Positions 13,405 through 27,555 of a DNA stretch of 64,000 bases are shown in pieces. How positions within the stretch are numbered: the stretch's first letter is position 1; every line of letters begins with the position of its first letter. The stretch is from Syngnathus acus (taxonomy: Eukaryota; Chordata; Actinopteri; Syngnathiformes; Syngnathidae). The notes under the pieces are model-generated. The model worked only from the letters and a program-made list of their open reading frames with translations. It was not told the origin of the DNA and made no database searches. Location: the NCBI RefSeq assembly GCF_901709675.1, contig NC_051099.1, positions 992,001-1,056,000 of the forward strand, written 5' to 3'. The translations under genes were made by a program, and so were the position numbers.

Positions 13405-14199
13405 TTATATAGCCAAAGTATCAAAAGACTTTTGCAAAACAGAGAATGGACTAACAACCTCTTCATGGACCCATTCAAAGTGAGGTCAACATTTCTTTAA
13501 GGGTTGATCTTAAACATGATCCCTGTTGGAATCATGAGCGAGACAATAGCGTAAACCAACCTACCCTTCATGGATGTGTTCCTCAATCGCTTTTCTTTCT
13601 GGCCAGGGTTGTTTTGGAGTTCAAGTCCCTAAAAAGGAGGGGATCAAAAAACCACATTGTTACCGCTTGTCACAACAGTTTTGTTTAGTCATTAGTATCA
13701 TCGTCAGAAAAATCAAATCAAACGTGGGTACAAGTAAAAATGATGAAACCCAATTTCTGGGGCTAACCGACTTTGCTCGAATATCGTGCCAATGCGTTTC
13801 CCACAAATCCTTTGTTCTAACATCAATATAGTGGTCTTACAAGCAGGCCACAGAACTGCTAGAATGGTCTCCTTTCTGAATGTGAGCGTGGTGGGTGAGA
13901 GGTTTATTCAACTTAGCCAAAACCGCAGAGAGCTGAGACAGAGAGAAATGCCAGTGTAATCAAGCATGCCACGGTCAGCTACCATTAACTGTGCCAGTGC
14001 CAGAGAGCCACCCAGCCGCAATGGAATATTCCTACGGTCGCAGTGCGACAACACAAGAAGAGAGCAGACAATGAAATTGCCACAGTCGTGTCGTCTGATT
14101 TGTTATCGGAATTTTTCCCAATACAAACGAGCGGCAAGAATTCATTTCAATTGCTCCGAGCCTTAAAGCGAGCTTCCATGCGGGAAAATACATGCTCAG

Positions 14200-14260
14200 C
14201 TCAGCGGGGTCGCGTCCGCCATTTTCTGAGTAACAACCCAGAACAGAGAAGAGAAGAGAA
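14200..14260 (-). promoter_or_regulatory. YY1-type promoter element upstream of miR-99a
   Basis: On the minus strand AAAATGGCGG (14216-14225) matches the YY1 element often found just downstream of transcription starts. It is preceded by a TTCTCTTCTC-type pyrimidine stretch and followed by CpG-rich sequence. It lies about 0.8 kb upstream of the miR-99a hairpin in the direction of transcription. A local start for the miR-99a/let-7c transcript is inferred. Confidence 0.3.
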
Positions 14261-16020
14261 AAGCTGCATATCAACTTTTTTTGCTCGCATCAGTATCCAC
14301 CCCCCCCATGCACGCCTGCCTTTCGTGCTGGCACAAATCTTGGCTAGAGAGAGATCTCATCATTTCCTACCAGAGAGCCATGCGCCCGCCGTATTCAGCG
14401 TACACTGTGAAGGCATCCTTTGTCTGAATCAAAATATTAGCCCCAGTCTGCCCCCCCCCCACTCACCCCTCCCAAAAACTGCCACTGTCTTTTTCAGGAG
14501 TCATGACAACCCCTACATGGCACGCTGCCCACTACCCCGAGGAGGGTGGCGGGAAAGGCTAATGCGGTGTGGAGCTATTCTATAAGCCTGCTTACTTAAG
14601 ATTTCAGGTCAAATGCCATGTTTGTTTCACAACACAAAAAAGAAATCGAATTGCACCTCATTAGAAATATTTGGTAAACATATGCATTCCTGTTTAAATG
14701 TATTTTATAACGTGAAGATTGTACATTTTATCGCAAAGGCAACCTCAGTGACACTTCAACTGCACAACTCTCATTAGATCAAAATAGTACTAGTTACCTA
14801 CTGAAAACCAGAGATGACATAAATGTGAAGAATGGACAGAATTTCGTGGTCAATTTGAGTGGCAAGTGGCATAAAAGAAACTGAATATACACAATATATG
14901 GTGCTGGTCAAGCTGGTCTTAAAGTTGTGTCGGGCGCGTTGTATTTTTTTCACCGAAGCAGCGACAAAACGTTTGATGTCCATACGCACAAATTGGACAC
15001 TAAAAAACGAAACTTTCAAAATGTTTTTTTCTTCTTGTTTTCTAAAACTGTTGAAATCATATCTATGCTATGAGGCGAACCATGATCATGGCTGCAGTTC
15101 AGTGAGAGCCCAGGCCAAAACTAATTAGAGGTTTTGCTCCAATTCAACTCAAGGACCCGTGTCTCACTAAAGAGCAACATAACCAACGGGGAAGGAGTCA
15201 CAGTCTGTTCCTGGAGCCTCACATATGTTGCTTGTCCCTCTCAATTTAACAGCAATTTTTTGAGCATCTGTCATTTTTTGGTCACACTTTTTTGTCAGAC
15301 TAAATGATCCGGCAGAACTGAGTAGCGCATGGTCCTCCAGCAAGAATAAACAGTTGACGCAAATTTATCATGATGATTATTATATAGACAGAAAATGCCA
15401 ATGTTTTTGGATAGTATAAAACTTATTTGTTGTCACAATATACATCACTAGTCCTCACTGATGCATATATCAAGGCTAAAAAAACAAAACAGAGGGATCC
15501 AAAACATTCTCCTTGGGGGTGTGAGGTTTGGGGCTCATTTCATATCCTGAAAGGCAGCAGACCAGGGTTAAAGTTCAAATTAGAATGGTGGGAGCAGGGG
15601 TTAGGAGATCCCCCTTGGGATGGGATAAACCATTGCAAACCAGACAGGGGTGGAAAAATTAGACAGATTTTCCAACCTGGTCAGACATCATGTGATAGAT
15701 GTATCAGTGGGGGAGGGAGAGAGACAAAAACTCATTTGGTTGTATCCACACATCCAGTTATTCACAAAATCAGCGATTTAAAATCTACATCGAAAGAAAG
15801 CAAGGATCATCAACACTAGACAATCTCTGTGACACACATCGTCGTTACTCTATGATGCTGGCGAACCCAAAGTTAATTTGCGTTGTTATTCTCAAAAGGC
15901 AAACGAGTTCTTTTTGACCTAGCTCTTATCTCCCTTAATTAAATGTTGCCTCAAGCCATCACAGGAAAGAAAAACAGTCAACATGTTCATCCCCGCACAA
16001 CTTTTTATAGTTTGACTGCT

Positions 16021-16199
16021 CGCCACTGGCGAAGTTTGTGATCTCCAGGCTGTTGGGGTCCTGGACTCTCTCCCCGTTGTTTTACTTGTGTGTTAATCGT
16101 GTGCTGTGTCTCGTCACCGTGGGATAGGGGGAACGGTATTTCGGTTTCTTTGTGTGTCCTAGCATGAAGGAATTGACAATAAAGCTGACTCTGACTCTG
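16021..16199 (+). mobile_element. 3' tail of a LINE-like retrotransposon fragment
   Basis: The segment ends with GAACGGTATTTCGGTTTCTT, then a CATGAAGGAATTGACAATAA stretch with an AATAAA signal and a short CTGACT repeat (16180-16199). This arrangement is common in fish genomes as the 3' end of CR1/L2-type non-LTR elements, which end in microsatellite tails. No reverse-transcriptase coding remains. Family assignment is from memory and uncertain. Confidence 0.5.
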
Positions 16200-17614
16200 A
16201 ACACACATTAAATCACTGAAGATAATGCCATGCTGAAATATGAAAATTAGCTCAAATATTTGATCTTTGTTCAGCGTTTGTATAAACCGTGCTCAGCAAC
16301 AAAAACTGTTTTGTATTTCTTACTTAAAAAATGATTTCTCACATTGTTCTTCACATGAAATCAGCGTACGTAATTTATACATCACGTATTCCTCTGTGTT
16401 GCACATCATTCGAGTGATGCCACTTTCCAAGATTGCTGTTTGATAACTAATATCCCGTGACAGTCAATTTGGGGTGTAATGCCGCTTTAAAGCCCAGACA
16501 ATAGAACATTTCTTGTGAGGAAAGCCAGGAGGGGCAATGAATTGATCTAAGCCACCTGTCTGCCTATCTTGCAGCCTAGCACCAGACTAAAGTCTTCAAT
16601 TTTCACAAAGAATGATTGGCTGCAGCCCACAAATCAGCAGCCAATCAGAAAGCGCGTGTGAGTCAGACGACCAGAGGTAAGCGGAGAAGAAGATGCTGAG
16701 CTGAAACAGCCGAACCTTACTCCACTCAATCCAAAAAGAGAAAAGGGACAAATGTTATTATTTTCTCCTGCTTCTTGAGAATAATATTGCCTAATAATCA
16801 GTCATATGCAATCGAACAAATCAAAAGGTCATGTGTCCGAAAGGCACTGAATTAATTGGCTGACTCGAGACTGTACCTCTGATGAGCGAAAAAGTGATCG
16901 ATAGCTAATGAATTTCAAACAGTGGAATTAAAGAAACATAAATGTATCCCACACTTGAGTGCGTAAACTAACCTCAAGCCATCAATGAATTGGGCCATTA
17001 CAAAGCAAGAGGAATGGATCTTCTTAATTGACTGAAAGATTTCAAATTCAAGCAGAAATTAAAATGGATTCAACTGCAGTAAATTGCAACTTTATTTTGA
17101 AGACTTTGGGATAGTTTGTAGTTTTCTTGAAGCGATGCGCAGCCGGCCCAAGGCAAACCTGGAGACCTGGTTTTTTTTTTTATTTGTACTTTTTTTTTTA
17201 TTTATTATTTATAAAGCTGGATTCAACTAAACAAGAGATGACAAAACTTCTTAGTAGGAAAGGAACACGGGAAATGAATGTGAATCAGCATAGGACTATG
17301 GAAAAATAAGAATAGCCAAGTCTTTAATTAGGGTCTTGCAAAAGAATCAGGCAGCCATTGCACTAAAAGTCATAAGCAGGCGTGAGAGAAGGAGGAGTAC
17401 TTGATGATTGCATGAATGCTCATTTGTACGCTAACACCTTTGGAGGGTAAAAAGTGTGGGCAGATGTAGCTAATAAAGCAGGTGACTTGCAGGTAAATCA
17501 GCATGGGCCGGCCCATTAGCGTCCAAATGGCTTTCGAAGCACTTTGTGAATAGAACAGCCAACGTGCATCAAGAAATAAATCATGAATTCACCCTGCAGC
17601 ATTCACATTTGAAC

Positions 17615-17712
17615 GTGAAGTGGTAGCATGTTCAAGTTAGAGCAGTTGAGTTTGAATCTCGCCTCACTCACCCGTGAGTGACCCTGAAGAGGGTAAGCGC
17701 TACAAAATAGAA
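17615..17712 (+). repeat. Probable degenerate fish repeat fragment
   Basis: GAGTTTGAATCTCGCC resembles a tRNA-like B box, and CCCTGAAGAGGGTAAGCGCT resembles the 3' region of a common fish repeat. The match is weaker than for the copies near 26.7 and 32.1 kb. Confidence 0.35.
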
Positions 17713-20700
17713 CAAAAACGAATGATCTCCCAACATGGAAATCATTTTGCGAAGCCTTGAGCCAAAGTATGAATTAGATCCTTGCGCTGGTGCCGTTAAG
17801 CCATCAGAACCATCAGCTCATAATTGTGCTTGTGTTTACATTCACATCTAATGTGGTGTTGGGAAATGGCAATTTCACAGGTTTGTGTGGAACCTAATAT
17901 CATGTAATTGCTTTCATTATTCACAGGATACAATCAAGCCCCTCGTCGGTAGTGATTTGTAGCCTTAGAAATAAACAGATCTGCTTATATATATATCTAT
18001 TCAAAGCGTTACAATTGACCAATAAATGATCAAATCAATAAACAACTTTTTAATAATCAATGAAGAGTTATGAGGTGCTGGATCTTCTTTCTGCTAGCAA
18101 TGATGGCAGACAGTGAAAACAGGATGAGACAGAGTAGGGATTATATGGCTGCCTGGTGTTTCCAGCGGGGGTCCCCCCTGCTGGGCTACATGCTTCCAGC
18201 TCCCTTTGTCTGCTGTTAACCCTTTAAATGTGGCGGAAGAAGCCATTGAGGAATGTGTCACACACCGCAGGGGTGCTTTTTGTGGCCAGTAATGACCTCA
18301 AAGGTGTTACGGTGGATTGCCGCCGTGTTATCACGTCACGTTTTGTTTAATAAAAAAAAAAAATGCTTCAAGTCAAATCCCAACCCAAAAAAATAGAGTT
18401 CATTTTGTTTTCATTTACCATGGCCTGGATAATGGCCATGGTTTCAACAGGAGATAATAAAACAATAAAGCATTACAACACTAATGTGGGCTATGCAGGT
18501 TAAAACCGGGCGGTAATTTGCCATTACGCTTCAATTGAATAGTGATGAGAGCTGGTGGAAGCGAATCAAGACACGCGGCACAAGAATTAAAAAAAGATAG
18601 CAATTATGAAAATGTTATGGGGAGAAGTATATAAAGTTTTCCTTTCTTCCGTTACTGTGACTGTTATTTCTTCTAATAAATGGACTTTTGCTGTATTGTG
18701 AAATCAGTTATAGTTTTGGAGTTTACCATTCTTTGCTCTTACAATAGTTTGATTTATTGAGCAGTATCGGTCCAAAACTGCAATTCTGAATCAATCAGCT
18801 GAAAAAGTCAATACATCTCAACTTAGCTTAGCACATTGCCATTCATAACCTTGAATCACGTCGTCGCTACCATTTAAAAGCCGTAACACACCAGTACCGA
18901 GCAGGCATTTCTGCACACGCCAAGTAAAAGCAAGCCTCTGAAAGAAAGTGCAATTATTCTGCCGTAACAGCGCAAATGATTTATGATGTGGTCTTCTGAA
19001 ACCAAAGCATCAAGCCAATGGCAAATTACCACTATAAAATAAACCATGATGTGATTGGGTCAGCGAGTCCATAGCGCACAAAAAAAAAAAGAAAAACCTT
19101 TCTGGGTGTGTATTTATAAACGGTGCACGAACCAAAAGGGGAATGAAGTCCAGAAAGCCAATTAATGTCCATCCACTGTCAAAGTGCAGCTGTGTGCACA
19201 GTCTTGATGAAGTTCTACAAAACGAGTGTCGAGTTAACACGAGCATCTCTGATAAGCCTCATGATCTTTGTACAATAAAAGCATGCAGATTCTATCTGGA
19301 GATGAGTGCAGTGTTTGAATGCCAAGTAAGCCGAGATAACAGGTGAAAGGAAAACATCGGGGCCCTCAAAGCTACTCGGAGTTGAAAGCAAAACAGACGA
19401 GGCTTCTTTTTTCCTTGCCGTCGCCGCTTTCGTAGGAAACGGAGCCAATTGAGGATAACGTGATGTCATCCGCCGTAAACACCGCCAATGCGACACCTGA
19501 GTGAATGCAAAGAGCACAATAACGTTGCTTTTAAGTGCCACAAGGTCAAGTTGGATTTTTTTTTTTTTCCCCCCCACAAACACACTCCTGCTCCCTCCTT
19601 CAAGCAAAACATCCTTTTTCAATTTGAGAGCACTCGACTCCTGCTCAAATTCAATTCACATGTCACCAGGTTGTTGGTTCTTTTGTAAATTATAATTCAA
19701 GAGAACATTTTTATTAGCTATGCAATGACGTTTTTGAAGAAATGAAACAAATGTGTTTTCTCCTAAATTGATACAATCAATTCTAATAATTACAAAATGA
19801 TCCAAATAAATAGGAGTCATCTGAAGCAGATCTAAATTTTTTTGGAATCCAACATCAAAAGACTAATCGACAGCATTTGAAATCGAGCACAGTGGATTTT
19901 CCCGTGTTGAAATCTGCACTCGGATCAGACATGGGAATTTCTGGACGATGAATAAAAAGGGCTGCTTGTCTACACTGATCCGTCTCCCAGTTTCCAGCGC
20001 TTTTTTTGATGCTGAAGATTTGACAGTTGATTTGGATGCTTTGAGAGGGAATCTTGCACGTGTCAGCAGACTTTTAAAGCGACATCCTCATCAATTCCAC
20101 GTGTGCGTGCGCATGTTCCAGCCCAACTGATCTCATGGCAAATGCAAACACACACACAGTGATGACACATTTGCCGCATGACTCTTGTGATGATGTATTT
20201 ACAGGGTGACTTCGAATTACTCAGATGAAAGATTAGCAAAATATCCACATTATTGTTTGAAATGATAATATATCAAAGTGCTGAGGTAACCAAATGCAGA
20301 GAAAGGGATGATCAAACACATCAGATAATATGTTTTGAACTGGGAGTCAATATCTTTTCAATCACATTGCAAATTGTTTCCTTCAGGGCAAAAAAAAAGA
20401 AATATAAAAAAAAAAAAGATCTTTTGTCCCATTTTTTTCTATTTAACAAGATGTGAAAAAAACAAGAACGATCAAAGACGCCGTCGTCGGCTTTAGTTAG
20501 TATAAATTCTTCTCATGCTGTTTAATCCAGTCCCCTCGGCCCCCCCAAGCAGGTGAAGTCAGCCAGAGACTTTCCCACGGTCTAAGAGCAAATCCAGCAC
20601 CCTGAGCCCTTCCTGAGGGCCGGCCGGTCGGCCGGCCATCTGTCCCTTCTGTTCCACCAGCAAATTCAACGTTCCAACACACGCCTGCCTCTCTGCTGAA

Positions 20701-23071
20701 AGGAAAGCCCAACACACCCATTCAAGTCGCCACACATCGCTCGTAGCCAAACATCAACAAACACCCAGGCGGGTTCTTGCAATAATTACGCAGCTTGTTG
20801 TTTAACACAATATTATTCAAAATGAAAAAAAGAGAAATTTCATGACGAGGATGTCCCTGCACCTCAACAAAGGACTTCCCCGTATAAACCTTGACCTTTG
20901 ATCCCTCCGATGATAAATCAAATTTCCTCCGAGCAATTTCTTCTATTTCAAATTGAACTCAAGAAAATGAAAAACACACATTTCTGCGCGTTGCACAAAA
21001 AAACCATCTGAAATATATTCGTTCTTTCTCAAGTCCATGCAAAGTGAAAAGCTCCCATTTAATTTCTCCTCCCTGATAAGGTGCTCCCTCCGGTCGGGCA
21101 TTTTTTTCAAATGCGTGACATTGCCTCTGTGGGAGCATGAGAACGGAGCTTTCTCAATTGTCGGGTCCCCATAGCCGGCCCGTAACCATGGAAGCAGATG
21201 CTTGCCCTCCCGGCCGGCCCTCCTTACCTCCTGTCGATCGCAGGCTGCCAGTGAAAAGAGGCTATGCGTGTCTTTCTCCCGGCTCTGCCCGAACTTGCCC
21301 CACTCCTCAAAAGGAGCCATTGAACAGGTCACCGGTCTAGACTTGTTTGCACGGTCCAGGGAGCAGCCTTGATGTAACCCTTGCTCTCCTCTCTCTCTTT
21401 CTCTCTCTGCCTGCCTGCCTGCCACAGCAGCAGCCGCCCAGCGACTGCTCTCAGGCGAGGGGCGGCGGGGGGGACATCGGAGACGAGGTGCGTTTGAAAA
21501 GGAACCCCGCACGATTTGGCCATTGTGCCTTTTCATTCATCGATCGAATGAATATCGAACCTTCTGTCCCCGCGTGTGTGTGAAACGGATAGCTTAGCGA
21601 GCAGTTTGCCCTCCCTCCTCGCAGGGGCCTCGAGTTGGTTGGGATGTTTTCTCCAAAAATGGAAAAACTGGATTTATTTATTCATTCATTTTTGTAGTAT
21701 CTAAATTTGTAATTTGTTCAGATTGGGTACCAAAAGTGCATTTGCTGCTTTTCATTTCTATAAACGAATTGACTTAAGGTATTTTCTTCTTAAGATATCA
21801 AAAATGTGAATTGATTCATATCAATTAAACTATTTCGTGAATGTGTATCATATAATTAGGATGGTGTGGAAATGACATTATAAAGACGACATAGACCTTT
21901 CATTTTGGGAAACAATAAATGTTTACATTTTACTGCCATAACCTTTATTGCAATTCGAAACAATTGGAAAAAAAATACAATCCATACTATTTAGGCAAAC
22001 TACTTGAAATGTTGCGATGAAGCAACTGGGGAAATTAAACACACAAGTGGGATGAAGCTTTTGTAAAAGGTGAGATGATCAATGTCAACATATCAATATT
22101 GTTCAATCAAGCATAAAGCCGTGAATAACGTGACAATTTGATCAATACCATTTATAAATTAAAACTCATTTTCTAGTTAAATTGACATAAGATAGTATGG
22201 ATCTAATTTGACTTCCAAAACCTGGGGAATTAATTCCATCACACCTTTTACTAGCAGTTCTAATAACATCAGTTTCATATTTTTTTTAGTTATTGTATTT
22301 ATTCCTATTGATATAAAAATGATCCCCCCCAAATTTCAATTCTATCAATAATAGAATAGCATTCTATGGAAAATGAAGCGGCTTTATGCAATGCTATTTA
22401 CAATGAAAATAAAAGTCTGAGAAGCGGCGGACGCTTTCCACTGTCTTGCATGTGACAGGGGCCAATTAAGGGGGCACAATGCCAGCAGAAAAAGAGCAAA
22501 TTCAAAGGAAAGCAAAAGAAGCAGTCAAGTAAGAAGCTAATGCTATTGTGTTTGGCTGCCTCTACACCGAGTAGCAGACAACTAACCAAATCCAACTCAA
22601 GTACAAAAACAACAGCGACAGAACATTTTGTACAACAACAATGCCTTTTCAAATAATCATGTTGACAACAGTAAAAGTCAAAACTGGAATTTTGCAATCA
22701 CAAATACATTTAAACTGTTTGCAAATAATTACAATGCCTTAAGAACCAAATTGTGTACTTGATTTTAATGATGCGAGTCTCTTAAATTTGTTTTGTGAGT
22801 TTTTACTAAGAAATCCAAAATCCTCAAGTTTTGTATTAAAAGAAAAAAACACCATCATTTGGAAATGCAAGCTTTTTATCAGCCAATGGGGTAAAGTTGA
22901 AGAATCCATACCTATAAAGATTCGCAAGAGTGGAACACTAAAGTCGGTAATCCTGGGTTGCCATGACAACGCTAATGCCAGAGACAGTTGAATGACCCCA
23001 AAAAATGCTGTCTGTGAAACTTCATGAATTAAATTGTGCTCTTTGCAGGGCTTGTGGTAAGCGAATTGATT

Positions 23072-23094
23072 AAAAAAAAAAAAAAAAAAAAAAA
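23072..23094 (+). repeat. Homopolymer A23
   Basis: Twenty-three consecutive A residues with no recognisable retroelement body on the 5' side. Confidence 0.95.
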
Positions 23095-26000
23095 GACTCC
23101 CGTCTTCACATTTGTGGATAAAGAGAGAAAGAACAGATCTGCCAAATGTGACATACGGTGGGTGACATCCGACATGCCTCTACCTCACTCATCCTACCTG
23201 GAAACGCAGGAAGCCAAATGCAAAGTGGAGCTGGGCTATGTCTGCTCTCTCACACATCATTACAATCCAGCCAAGCAAACAAAATACAAGACAAATTGCA
23301 AGCAATGACATGTTCCAGTCACACTCCCAGCAAGCAAACTGTGACGACAAGGTGGAAGACACGCAGAGACTCAATGACATTTCTAGGAATACACTACAAA
23401 TTACTGACTACTTCTTTTGGAATTCAAAGTGTACCAACACGTAAAAAAAAATTGTCTCTGAATAAGCATTGTGTTGACCGGATATTAATGAAATCCTTCA
23501 TGGGTCAAGGTCACAGATTCGGAATGAAACTGAGAGATTAGGCTTATAAATAATAAATACATTATCCAAATAAAAAATTAAACACAATCTTCAGCTTTTC
23601 CAAATTGCTGGTTAAGAAAAGTGATGTGAAATGTAATTAGCATTAGAGGTTCAATTGCATTTCCAACAGACTTTTACTTCAAAAAAAAAAAAAATCTCTT
23701 GCTGAAATAGTAAAAAAAAAATTGCCATGTAGTCAAAATGCCAAATGGATCATGTCTATTACCTCGTTTTTGGTGTTTCCAAAAACAATAGAAGATAAAC
23801 AGCCTGGAAATCTCTGAACGGCAGCAGCGTGTGTGTGAGCCATCACGGCAGGGATTCCACCATCATGTCACCACATTGTGCTTTGGAAGGTGCTTCAGAA
23901 GGTGAATTGCAACAAAGGCCCTACACCATAACCATTAGTCAAAGTGCTGTTTAATTAGGTGGAGAGCAACAAATCCTCCCTATTCAGTGCAATGTCAGAG
24001 TGGTGGTTTTTGCGGTGTGAAAGCCCCCCGCCCGTCATAACACTAGAGGAGTGTCCCCTCCCTCGCTCACAAATTCAGCTAAGGCCTGGCTGTGTTAACA
24101 AGTGATTGTCTTTTCAATAGCTGCTAATGGCGAGACAAAGCGGCATGTGCGCGCACACACACACACAATCGGGCCCTCCCGAAACACATTTTGCTTTTTA
24201 TGGACTCACATTGGACGCTGACATTTGTATTGGGGTCATATATTACTAAAGAAAATATATATATATATATATTAATTGTGTTTGGCAAAATGTAAATTTA
24301 TTATATTTATTGTAACTAATATTTTTCTTTTAGTCTATTAAATAAGCTTAGCCACATGCTGGTGACCACACACTCATAAGTGAGTTTTGGACTCTAATAA
24401 TGCCGACCGACCGCCGGACAAAACCAGCATATCCACCGAAGCAAATCTTGTTTGATGGATCCCCGCTGCTATCCGAACACAGCAGACCGGTCTGGGAGGC
24501 CCTTTGTGGCAGAGACAGTCAAAGTAGGAAACACGCTCTCGTTTTACTAGGAATGGGAACCGGCTATACAATAACAATTTCCACACAACATAAAAGCAAA
24601 TTATCGTCACCCAACCGTGGACTGTGCACTCAATCACAATCCAAAAAAGAAAAGCATCGGATATATCGGTAATGTCCCGATGATGACCAAATTAAAATGT
24701 ATCATTTTGACTTTTATTTTCGAAATTTGAGGAAATAGATTTATTCTAGGTATAATGACCTGTCGTACTATTTTTCAATGCATGAGGTGTAATACAAACA
24801 TTTTCAACCCATAATATTATTTTGCCATTGTATATTTTTTTTGTTGCACAAAAAAAACCAAGTGGCTAATATCCTAAGTGAAAATATGAGCATCTTCAGT
24901 TTCTTGGAGTTCCGCACAGTGCCTTTTATAGCCAGCTCAGGCTGGCTCCAAACACTAGCAGCATTCATGACGGGATCAAGTTGATGGGAGATTCTGTCTC
25001 TCCTTTGCCCTCTATTTCCATATGAATACGGGATATGCTAAAGAAAAAAACAGCAACGGAGATGGTTGCCCGTGGCAGCTGCCACAGGGGGAGAAAACAC
25101 ACATTTGCCAGGAATGGCTCCGACTGACACCAAAACAATAGAAAAGTGACTCGGTCACGCAATGTCTTTTTGGATGGGCTCACGTTCAGCGACAGTCAAG
25201 GTCACCGCTGGCTGCCGTCGCCCTTGCATCTCATGACAGCGTACAAATTGCATCGTCATATTTCAAATGCTTTTCTATTCACTGAGGAGAAATGACGAGT
25301 TTGGTTGTTTCGGTGATCAATTCTAAAACGGTGCGTTTCATTCATCCATGTGACCTCCTGCAAGGCCCACAAAAAAAAAAAAAAGGCAACATTTTTATTC
25401 TAAATGAGAGAAAAGCAATACAATTCAGATTTTTAACTCAAAACTGCTGACTGGCTGATAGAATTGAATTAGAGCCATGAATGAGGTATTCCAAAGTATT
25501 GCTTATTTTGTACAAATATACCCCCAAAAAAATGCATTTTTAAGAGACAATTTTAAAAATTTTGAGGCATTAGAGCTCTACAACAGCAACTGTAAAATGA
25601 AGCTAAATTACAACTTTGCATTCGTTTCTCTGTATGATTGAGTGGATTTCTTTTTTTTTGCTTGTAAATTACATCCCCCAAAAAATCTACGTGAAAACAA
25701 AAATGAATGAATGAATTAAAAAGCATCCCTGCCTTCATATCCAAAGCCTATTGAAAGGCAGTGGGCTTAGAAAAGAGATCAAGAAAATAAAATAATAAAA
25801 TCAAGAGTGCAATAAAATTTGGATGAGAAAAATATACAGCAATTTGTTCAGCCTTGTAGCCGCCGTCAGGCCACTTTGGCCTGAAGTTACTTAGATCCTC
25901 CTCATGGCCTCCTGCTACACACAGTAACAATGTCACAAGCTTCTATTGTTCCATTCCACTGCTTAGCCGGAGACAAACCTTTGTTCGCTGGATCGGTTTG

Positions 26001-26724
26001 AATGACGACTTAAAACCAAGAGCAACCAGGCAAAAAGGGGGCGGAGTAAAAGAGACAGCTAATTTCAGCCACTGAGCACCAGGAGACCAAAGCTTGCTGC
26101 AGTCACATTAGGAGGACCAGTGCCTTCACAACAGCTGCCAGACATACTAAAACCTCAATTCTTATTCACTGCTTGTTTTGGTTTTTTCCTCTACTGCAGT
26201 GATGCCTGAAATAAAATAAGTCGGCCTGCTTCTTCACTAAGCAGCAGTGGAAGAAATGCTGATATATATATATATATATAGATGTGTCTGATAAGGGATA
26301 AGGGATTTGCACAGCTACTCACCAGTGCGTGTCTGCCTTCCCCATGCACCGACAGTCTCAACCAGTGCACCTAGTTAGTTGCACCATGTTTACTTGGTGG
26401 AAGTTGCCCACAGGTGCACCAGGTTGGCCTCATTACAGAACCCGGTTGATGCCACCCTCTTGTGTCCAAATCAAAGTATGCACCAAGAGGTCAATAACTA
26501 AATAAAAGCAAACCCTCGTTTGTTGTTTGTTTATTGAGGCCACAACTAATAATTTAATATGATTATAAAAAAATGTGACTCCTGTTTTGATCACCAAAGA
26601 AACCAGAATGGATATGTATTTCCACCAGTAATGGGGGGGTGGGTACTACCCCGCAGCCCCCCCTCTAGCTCCAGCACTGGTGCAGGCATGCAGCTCCTCC
26701 TACATCACCCTACCAGTGATGGAC

Positions 26725-26811
26725 GGGTGAGCTGCAGCCTATCCTCGCTGATTTTGGACAAAAGTCAGGGTCCACCCTGAGCCTGGACTGCTTGCCAGCC
26801 AATCACCAGCC
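26725..26811 (-). repeat. Fragment of a common fish dispersed repeat
   Basis: CTGCAGCCTATCCTCGCTGA, then a GGTCCACCCTGAGCCTGGAC stretch and CAGCCAATCACC, match the body of a very common fish repeat (GGCTGGCGACCAGTTCAGGG in the other orientation). It is short, diverged and without coding capacity. Confidence 0.5.
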
Positions 26812-27530
26812 AAATGCATTATGTAATGGAAAACCTGAACCAGCTAAAGAACACACAACAGGTAGCTCAAATAGGTTCTGTGTAACTCGGGCTTGGAGGA
26901 AAATGCCCACCCACATTGGTGATGTCACATTACGGAGTGAGACTGGATGTGTGTGTGACCCCTGTATTATTTACATGGGTGATGTGTTAATTGATTTTTG
27001 CCTGATAAGACTGTGGTAGTGCCTAATGCAAATATTCATTTTGAAAACTGTTGAATACAATTTTGTACAATTTATTTAATAAAAGATAAACAATGAATTT
27101 AAAAAAAAAGCTTTTCTACAGTATTTTAAAGCTGTGCAAATTGGTTCTGTGAGCTAAACAAAGATTTATGCAACTGTGAGTTTGCACCACTGTATTAGAC
27201 CATTAGGCAGCTCACAGTTGCAATGGAAATAGAAGCAAAGAGCAAACAATTGCACAAGGTTAGTTATCACAATAATGTCATCTACCCGCAACATAAAGGT
27301 TTGTAGTATCAAAGAAAAAAAAAGACAAATTCTGGTTGAAGAGGAGAGGAAAAAACAGTAGTGCACCCCACCCTCAATATTCATTGCTCCCGTTTAATTT
27401 ATTTTGGGTGCATAATCCTTTCACTTTCAACAGCAGCAAATTTAACAGTCCCTAAGGTCTCAGCACCAGACTGGTCAATACAAAACCAGACACCTAATTA
27501 CTGAGCACACCGCCCCCCCCCTCCCTTCTT

Positions 27531-27555
27531 CGCTCGCTCGCTCGCTCGCTCGCTC
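27531..27555 (+). repeat. (CGCT)6 tetranucleotide tract
   Basis: Six CGCT units, a CpG-bearing microsatellite, adjoining a C/T-rich stretch. Confidence 0.93.

Noticed and set aside
14043-14585. 180-residue open frame on the plus strand
   Set aside because: No recognisable domain, low-complexity C-rich end and no splice or promoter context; judged a chance frame.
20615-20638. GGCC-rich palindromic patch, similar to ones near 10.4 and 59.3 kb
   Set aside because: Probably short tetranucleotide slippage (GCCA/GCCG units); no consistent flanks to suggest a mobile element.
20943-21536. 197-residue open frame on the minus strand
   Set aside because: GC-rich and low-complexity with CT-repeat translation (REREREEQ-like run); no homology recognised.
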